Positions 59,241 through 64,000 of a DNA stretch of 64,000 bases are shown here, piece by piece. The notes beneath the pieces were generated by a model. The model saw only the letters and a list, made by a program, of their open reading frames with translations. It searched no databases and was not told where the DNA came from. Numbering within the stretch: the first letter of the stretch is position 1; every line of letters begins with the position of its first letter. Source of the DNA: an uncultured Clostridium sp. (GTDB taxonomy: Bacteria; Bacillota; Clostridia; Clostridiales; Clostridiaceae); NCBI GenBank assembly GCA_900548455.1, contig URKQ01000006.1:62001-126000 (forward strand), in the 5' to 3' direction. A program made the position numbers and the translations under genes.

Positions 59241-61853
59241 TTATTTAGCTATACTATTCACCTTTATTTCTATCTTCTGATTTTGGCCTTCATCAACGAT
59301 CAAATTACATCCATTTTGAACCTGTCCTGCAATTATCATTTTCGCAATCATAGTTTCAAGAACATTTCCTATATATCTTTTTAGTGGTCTTGCTCCATAT
59401 ATTGGATCATATCCTTCCCTAGCTAAAATCTCTTTAGCTTTATCTGTAACCTGTAATGATATATTCTTATCTTTTAGCCTATTTCTAACATCCCCTATAA
59501 ATATATCAATAATCTTTTTAATTCCTTCCATACTAAGAGGTTTAAACATGATTATATCATCCACACGATTTAAAAATTCAGGTTTAAATCTTCTCTTCAT
59601 TTCTGACATTACAAGTTCTTTAGCATTCTCACTAATCTCTCCACTATTATCATCTAATAGATAACTACTTCCTATATTGGATGTCATAATTATGATGGTA
59701 TTTTTAAAATCTACTGTCTTTCCTTTATTGTCAGTAAGTCTTCCATCATCTAAAATCTGTAAGAATATATTAAATACATCTTCATGAGCTTTTTCTATCT
59801 CATCAAACAATATTACTGAATATGGTTTTCTTCTTACAGCTTCAGTAAGTTGACCACCTTCTTCATACCCAACATATCCTGGAGGGGCTCCTATAAGCCT
59901 TGATACTGCATATTTCTCCATATACTCAGACATGTCAATTCTTATAATATTTTCTTCACTATCAAATAAATTTTTTGCAAGAGTTTTTGCAAGTTCAGTT
60001 TTCCCAACACCTGTAGGGCCTAAAAATATAAAGGATCCTATTGGTTTGTTTTCATCCTTCATTCCAGCTCTAGCTCTTATTACTGCATTTGCTACAGCTG
60101 TTACAGCTTCATCCTGTCCAATCACTCTTTCATGAAGCTCATCTTCTAGCCTTAAAAGTTTATCTCTTTCACCTTCTACTAATCTTGATACAGGAATACC
60201 AGTCCATTTAGAAACTATTTGAGAAATTTCTTCTTCTGTAACCTCTTCTTTTAAAAGAGCATTTTCGTACCCTTCTTTCATTTTTTCTTCTTTAGCCTCT
60301 ATATCAGCTTCTAATGTAGGAATCACTCCATATTTTAGTTGTGCTGCAGCATTTAAATCATACTCTCTCTCATACTTTTCAACTTTACCTCTTGCTTCAT
60401 CTAACTGCTCCTTTAAAGCTCTAACTTCAAGTATTTTGCCCTTTTCTTTTTCATATTTAGCTGTCATTTCATCATTTTTATCTCTAAGTTCAGCTAATTC
60501 TTTTTGAAGCTGTTCAAGTCTCTTTTTAGATCCTTCGTCATTTTCTTTTAATAGAGCTTCTCTTTCAGTTTCCAGTGTAAATAGTTTTCGTCTTACCATA
60601 TCAAGTTCTGTTGGAAGTGAATCTATTTCACTTCTAATCATAGCTCCAGCCTCATCAATAAGATCTATTGCCTTATCTGGTAAAAATCTATCTTGAATGT
60701 ATCTATGTGATAATTTAGCAGCAGCTACTATTGCTGAATCATGAATTCTAACTCCATGATGAATCTCAAACCTCTCCTTTAAACCTCTCAATATTGAAAT
60801 TGTATCTTGTACTGTAGGCTCATCAGCTATTACTGGCTGAAACCTTCTCTCCAAGGCTTTATCCTTTTCTATATATTGTCTATATTCATCAAAGGTTGTT
60901 GCTCCAATGCAATGTAACTCTCCTCTTGCTAACATTGGTTTTATCAAATTTCCAGCATCCATAGCTCCATCAGTTTTACCTGCTCCAACAATGGTGTGAA
61001 TTTCATCTATAAATAAAATTATCTTACCATCTGAACTTTTCACTTCATTTAGTACTGCTTTTAATCTCTCTTCAAATTCTCCTCTATATTTTGCACCTGC
61101 AATTAAAGCACCCATATCTAAGGAAAATATAATTCTATCTTTAAGCCCTTCTGGCACATCCCCTCTTACTATTCTCTCAGCAAGTCCTTCAACTATTGCA
61201 GTTTTACCAACACCAGGCTCTCCAATTAGAACGGGATTATTTTTAGTTCTTCTAGATAAAATTCTTATAACTCTTCTTATTTCCTCATCTCTTCCAATAA
61301 CCGGATCTAATTTATGAGCCTTAGCAAGTTCCACTAAGTTTGTTCCATATTTAGTAAGCGCATCATAAGTACCCTCTGGATCATTACTATCAACTCTTTG
61401 ATTACCTCTTACCATTGATAAAACTTCCATAAACTTATTTTTACTAATATCAAACTCTTTAAGGATCTTTCCAACAACACCTCTTGAATCAACATCCATA
61501 ATAGCAAGCATCACATGTTCAACACTAATGTATGAATCTTCAAAACTTCTTGATATATCTTCTGCCTTAACTAAAACTTCATTGACCCTTCTTGTAGCTG
61601 TAATACCTGATGAATTTGCACCTTCTCCTAAAACCTTAGGCATTTTTTCTAATTCAGAAGAAACTCTTCTTTTTAAACTCTCTACATTTACTCCCATCTT
61701 TTCAAATACGCTTGGAATTAATCCATCTCGTTGATTAATTAAAGCTGAAAACAAGTGAATTATATCCAATTGTTGATGGTTATTTCTAACCGCTTCATCA
61801 TAAGCATCATTTAAACTTTGTTGTACTCTTAATGTTAATTTTTCATTTTCCAT
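59241..61853 (-). CDS. clpB: ATP-dependent disaggregase ClpB
   Basis: This 870-residue hexameric AAA+ chaperone pulls proteins out of aggregates, together with DnaK. It has an N-terminal repeat domain (to about 145), NBD1 with GEPGVGKTAIVEGLAE, a coiled-coil middle domain (around 410-525) and NBD2 with GPTGVGKTELAKTLA, plus a second arginine-finger region. Start: homology favours ATG at 61851-61853 (MENEKLTLRVQQ). A GTG three codons earlier (61860-61862) overlaps the stop of a 7-codon upstream ORF as GTGA. Neither has an ideal ribosome binding site of its own. It follows marR in an operon; I see no CtsR box or CIRCE element. Confidence 0.96.
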   Translation of the reverse strand: MENEKLTLRVQQSLNDAYDEAVRNNHQQLDIIHLFSALINQRDGLIPSVFEKMGVNVESLKRRVSSELEKMPKVLGEGANSSGITATRRVNEVLVKAEDISRSFEDSYISVEHVMLAIMDVDSRGVVGKILKEFDISKNKFMEVLSMVRGNQRVDSNDPEGTYDALTKYGTNLVELAKAHKLDPVIGRDEEIRRVIRILSRRTKNNPVLIGEPGVGKTAIVEGLAERIVRGDVPEGLKDRIIFSLDMGALIAGAKYRGEFEERLKAVLNEVKSSDGKIILFIDEIHTIVGAGKTDGAMDAGNLIKPMLARGELHCIGATTFDEYRQYIEKDKALERRFQPVIADEPTVQDTISILRGLKERFEIHHGVRIHDSAIVAAAKLSHRYIQDRFLPDKAIDLIDEAGAMIRSEIDSLPTELDMVRRKLFTLETEREALLKENDEGSKKRLEQLQKELAELRDKNDEMTAKYEKEKGKILEVRALKEQLDEARGKVEKYEREYDLNAAAQLKYGVIPTLEADIEAKEEKMKEGYENALLKEEVTEEEISQIVSKWTGIPVSRLVEGERDKLLRLEDELHERVIGQDEAVTAVANAVIRARAGMKDENKPIGSFIFLGPTGVGKTELAKTLAKNLFDSEENIIRIDMSEYMEKYAVSRLIGAPPGYVGYEEGGQLTEAVRRKPYSVILFDEIEKAHEDVFNIFLQILDDGRLTDNKGKTVDFKNTIIIMTSNIGSSYLLDDNSGEISENAKELVMSEMKRRFKPEFLNRVDDIIMFKPLSMEGIKKIIDIFIGDVRNRLKDKNISLQVTDKAKEILAREGYDPIYGARPLKRYIGNVLETMIAKMIIAGQVQNGCNLIVDEGQNQKIEIKVNSIAK

Positions 61854-61858
61854 ACCTT

Positions 61859-61882
61859 TCACACGATTGCTATATACGGCAA
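61859..61882 (-). CDS. Seven-codon upstream ORF coupled to clpB
   Basis: On the minus strand, AAAGGAG (61888-61894) lies 5 nt before a TTG (61880-61882) that opens seven codons (MPYIAIV) and stops at TGA (61859-61861). That TGA overlaps the GTG (61860-61862) that could start clpB, giving the classic GTGA coupling arrangement. It explains why the best ribosome binding site lies 24 nt or more from either clpB start. Translation of it is inferred. Confidence 0.45.
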   Translation of the reverse strand: MPYIAIV

Positions 61883-61910
61883 CCTATCTCCTTTCTTTAA
61901 ACTATATAAA

Positions 61911-62345
61911 TCAGATATTATTTGCTATTTTTCTCAGTAATTCTAAAAGCATTTCTCTTTCTTCATCTGTATCTAATCCGCTAAGAATATAACCAGATAG
62001 TTTCTTTTCAAAGGCTAGATATTCACTTTGTACCTCATAGCCTTCATCAGTTAAAATTAATCCATAGGATCTTCTATCTCTTTTGCTAATTACTCTTGTA
62101 ACATAATTTAATCTTTCTAATCTATCTATAGCACTAGTCAATGTACTTTTAGGGATATCCAATATAGAACATATCTCTTTGAATATCACATCTTCTTTGC
62201 TATATACTATTTCAATAATTTTAATTTCCATGGAAGATAACTTCTCCACTCTAGGAAACTCTTCTATTAATTTTATTTTATTATTAGGTTCCAGAATCAC
62301 CCTCCACAGGCTACCAAACTCCTGCAAAATTTCATCATCATTCAT
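61911..62345 (-). CDS. MarR-family transcriptional regulator
   Basis: This 144-residue winged-helix repressor type protein has a helix-turn-helix around residues 55-75 (FKEICSILDIPKSTLTSAIDRLERLNYV), then the wing VISKRDRRSYGLILTDEGYEV, as is usual for MarR. AAGAGGT precedes the ATG. It is the first gene of a marR-clpB operon, with only 57 nt between them and no terminator. Two palindromes lie at its own promoter, so autoregulation is likely. The inducing signal is unknown, though the target operon suggests protein-damage stress. Confidence 0.92.
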   Translation of the reverse strand: MNDDEILQEFGSLWRVILEPNNKIKLIEEFPRVEKLSSMEIKIIEIVYSKEDVIFKEICSILDIPKSTLTSAIDRLERLNYVTRVISKRDRRSYGLILTDEGYEVQSEYLAFEKKLSGYILSGLDTDEEREMLLELLRKIANNI

Positions 62346-62410
62346 TACAACTACCTCTTAATTTCCAAATATCTCTTCTAATTATATTCTTAACACAAAA
62401 TAATTTTTTA

Positions 62411-62473
62411 TTAGTACGTTATACGTACTAATCTCCACAGCAATATAGTACCACTATCGTACTATATTGTCAA
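62411..62473 (-). promoter_or_regulatory. marR-clpB promoter with two palindromic operators
   Basis: On the minus strand, TTGACA (62468-62473), a 17-nt spacer and TACTAT (62445-62450) form the promoter. Palindrome 1 (CAATATAGTAC-N7-GTACTATATTG, 62441-62469) covers the spacer and both hexamer edges. Palindrome 2 (TTAGTACGT-N3-ACGTACTAA, 62411-62431) lies just downstream. Both share GTAC/TAGTAC half-sites, as expected for one dimeric regulator, most simply the MarR protein encoded by the operon. Confidence 0.82.
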
Positions 62474-62510
62474 ATAAAATGTTGCTTATATTTTCACAAC
62501 ATTTTATTTG
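62471..62510 (-). terminator. Terminator of degV
   Basis: Perfect 14-bp arms CAAATAAAATGTTG and CAACATTTTATTTG lie directly after degV on the minus strand. They overlap the -35 element of the marR promoter, so degV transcription may influence it. Confidence 0.7.
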
Positions 62511-62513
62511 ACT

Positions 62514-63359
62514 CTATTTTACTTCTATTATAGATAATCCTATAGCTCCTGGCCCCGTATGAACCCCCATAGCTGGACCTATGGTCTCAAAATGAATTTC
62601 AGATATCCTAGGATCAGATTTATATTCATTATAAAGTTGTTGTGCTTCCTTCATCGCATCACCATTTAGCACCCATACCTTACATTTACTTCTATTTAAA
62701 TGCTCTTCTAGAGATTTTTTTAATTTATTTATTGATTGAACTCTTCCTCTACTTTGAGCATATTTATAAAGTTCTCCCTCTTCATTTGAAGAAATAATTG
62801 GTTTTAAATGGATTAATTCCCCTAGAGCTCCCTTTACCCTGTTAATTCTTCCACCCTTCACTAAATACTCTAAAGTATTTAATACTACATAACCATAAAC
62901 TCTCTTTCGTATATCCTCTAAATTTCTTAAAATTTCCTCACTTTCAATTCCCTTGTCCACCATCTTAGCTGCCTCCAGAACAATAGTCCCTTGAGGATAC
63001 CCCAACGTTTTAGTATCAAAGAAATGAAAATTAAGTCCCTCATATCCTTGTGAAACTACTTTTAAGCTGTTTAAAGTCCCAGAAAGCTTACTTGACACAG
63101 TGATAATTATTACATCTGTGTATCCCTCTTCTTTAACTTCATCAAAAACTTTTAAACAATACTTCATATCTGGCAAGGAAGTTGTTGGTATTTCTTCTTT
63201 CAATTTACTATACATTTCTTCTGACGTAATATCAATTTTATCTAAATACTCTTTTCTATTATAAATTAACTTAATAGGTAGTAATGTTATATTATATTTT
63301 GCCGCAGTTTCTAAACTCAAATCACAACTACTATCAGCAAGCAACTTTATCTTTTGCAA
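62514..63359 (-). CDS. DegV-family fatty-acid-binding protein
   Basis: This 281-residue two-domain protein binds a fatty acid for the FakA kinase (FakB-type). ADSSCDLSLETAAKYNI opens the first domain. TTSLPDM and VSSKLSGTLNSLK, with conserved Ser/Thr near the ligand carboxylate, and YLVKGGRINRVKG are family hallmarks, as is IGPAMGVHTGPGAIGL at the end. It starts at TTG (63357-63359) with GAGGAGG before it. No fakA gene lies nearby. It is monocistronic. Confidence 0.93.
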   Translation of the reverse strand: MQKIKLLADSSCDLSLETAAKYNITLLPIKLIYNRKEYLDKIDITSEEMYSKLKEEIPTTSLPDMKYCLKVFDEVKEEGYTDVIIITVSSKLSGTLNSLKVVSQGYEGLNFHFFDTKTLGYPQGTIVLEAAKMVDKGIESEEILRNLEDIRKRVYGYVVLNTLEYLVKGGRINRVKGALGELIHLKPIISSNEEGELYKYAQSRGRVQSINKLKKSLEEHLNRSKCKVWVLNGDAMKEAQQLYNEYKSDPRISEIHFETIGPAMGVHTGPGAIGLSIIEVK

Positions 63360-63476
63360 ATTAATTCCTCCTCAGATTTAACTATATATAAGTTACCATT
63401 AACAATATTTATTGCAACTTATATATCTCTCATTCTAACATATATTTTTTATTATTCCACAATATTATTTTTTTAT

Positions 63477-63523
63477 AAACTAAAATAACTCAAAGGCGAG
63501 GTACCTCTGAGTTATTTTAGTTT
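63477..63523 (-). terminator. Terminator of gap
   Basis: Perfect 16-bp arms AAACTAAAATAACTCA and TGAGTTATTTTAGTTT enclose a smaller palindrome (GAGGTACCTC). It lies downstream of gap on the minus strand. Confidence 0.86.
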
Positions 63524-63590
63524 GGTATTTTGGTATTTTATAATGGTTTATAATATTGGGTTAATATATAATGAAGCTATTACTAGCTCA

Positions 63591-64000
63591 CTACGCAATT
63601 TTCATTTCTTTTTGTATTAACATTTTTGCAACTAAATTAGTCAAATCCATAACTCTAGCTGAGTAACCCCATTCATTATCATACCATGAAGCTACTTTTA
63701 TCATATTTCCATTAACCATAGTTGAAAGTCCATCAACTATAGATGATCTATCATCACCTTTAAAATCTACTGATACTAGTGGTAAATCACATACTCCTAA
63801 TATACCCTTTAACTCTCCTTCAGCTGCTTTTCTTAAAACTTCATTAACTTCTTCAGCTGTAGTTTCTCTTGAAACTTCACAAACTAAATCTGTAATAGAC
63901 ACTGCTGCTGTAGGAACTCTTAAAGCAAATCCATCTAATCTTCCCTTTAATTGAGGCAAAACCTTTGCAACAGCTTTAGCTGCTCCTGTAGTTGTAGGCA
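63591..64000 (-). CDS. gap: Glyceraldehyde-3-phosphate dehydrogenase, C-terminal part
   Basis: Only the last 136 or so codons are in the window; the gene runs off the right edge, and the frame stays open to position 64000. PTTTGAAKAVAKVLPQLKGR, LDGFALRVPTAAVSITDLV and IKVASWYDNEWGYSARVMDL are classic GAPDH sequence, from the phosphate-binding loop region to the C-terminal helix. It catalyses the NAD-dependent glycolytic step between glyceraldehyde-3-phosphate and 1,3-bisphosphoglycerate. An internal in-frame TTG should not be taken as its start. Confidence 0.97.
   Translation of the reverse strand, partial: PTTTGAAKAVAKVLPQLKGRLDGFALRVPTAAVSITDLVCEVSRETTAEEVNEVLRKAAEGELKGILGVCDLPLVSVDFKGDDRSSIVDGLSTMVNGNMIKVASWYDNEWGYSARVMDLTNLVAKMLIQKEMKIA

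Overview
The window comes from a low-GC Firmicute, most likely a Clostridium sensu stricto species. The DNA is strongly AT-rich, ribosome binding sites are strong GGAGG types, and TTG/GTG starts are frequent. Aminoacyl-tRNA synthetase genes are controlled by T-boxes. There is a GerA/SpoVAF-type spore germination protein, a butanol-dehydrogenase-like iron ADH and RRNPP-style peptide signalling. It reads as ordinary chromosome: I see no rRNA, tRNA, insertion sequence, prophage or CRISPR array.

Layout. 1-2.6 kb: 3' end of a T-box leader and leuS. 2.6-4.6 kb: a candidate peptide quorum-sensing cassette, made of an XRE+TPR receptor gene and a divergent 48-residue pre-peptide gene too short for routine annotation, with an 82-residue protein gene beyond it. 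4.6-8.7 kb: small alarmone synthetase, metallophosphoesterase and an orphan FlhB-C-terminal-like/FliK-like pair. 8.8-10.5 kb: tyrS with T-box. 11.2-14.3 kb: csoR-copA-copZ copper operon with a clear promoter and G/C-block operator. 14.3-19.9 kb: ECF S-component, prfC, a papain-like amidase, a NadR-like kinase, and trpS with T-box. 20-29.4 kb: CDF transporter, double P-loop ATPase, HelD, dipeptide epimerase, PqqD-like protein, OPT transporter and signal peptidase. 29.6-37.9 kb: cupin-like protein, a DHHW/MBOAT/DUF4358 acyl-transfer cluster, Ppx/GppA, a YjiH-type protein, a phosphodiesterase and a PAP2 phosphatase.

38.0-45.3 kb holds the most unusual locus: a three-gene operon encoding a 1614-residue multidomain protein (HD hydrolase, HEAT repeats, NadD-like nucleotidyltransferase, probable GNAT, phosphoribosyltransferase-like), a lactate/malate-dehydrogenase-like Rossmann protein and a flavodoxin-fold reductase. 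The set looks like an undescribed nucleotide or cofactor pathway. 45.3-52.2 kb: rhodanese, AI-2E exporter, SpoVAF-like protein, DUF368 lipid-carrier transporter, alcohol dehydrogenase, amidohydrolase.

52.4-57 kb is an ion-homeostasis block: two mgtE genes flank a cation/proton antiporter gene that is preceded by a recognisable fluoride riboswitch. The second mgtE has a roughly 400-nt leader with a short acidic/proline ORF, a terminator and competing stems. 57-59.2 kb: a DbpA-type RNA helicase gene between two paralogous 50-residue zinc-ribbon genes that share a conserved 5' leader. 59.2-62.5 kb: marR-clpB, with two palindromes at the marR promoter and a 7-codon ORF that appears to couple translation into clpB. 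The window ends with degV and the 3' part of gap.
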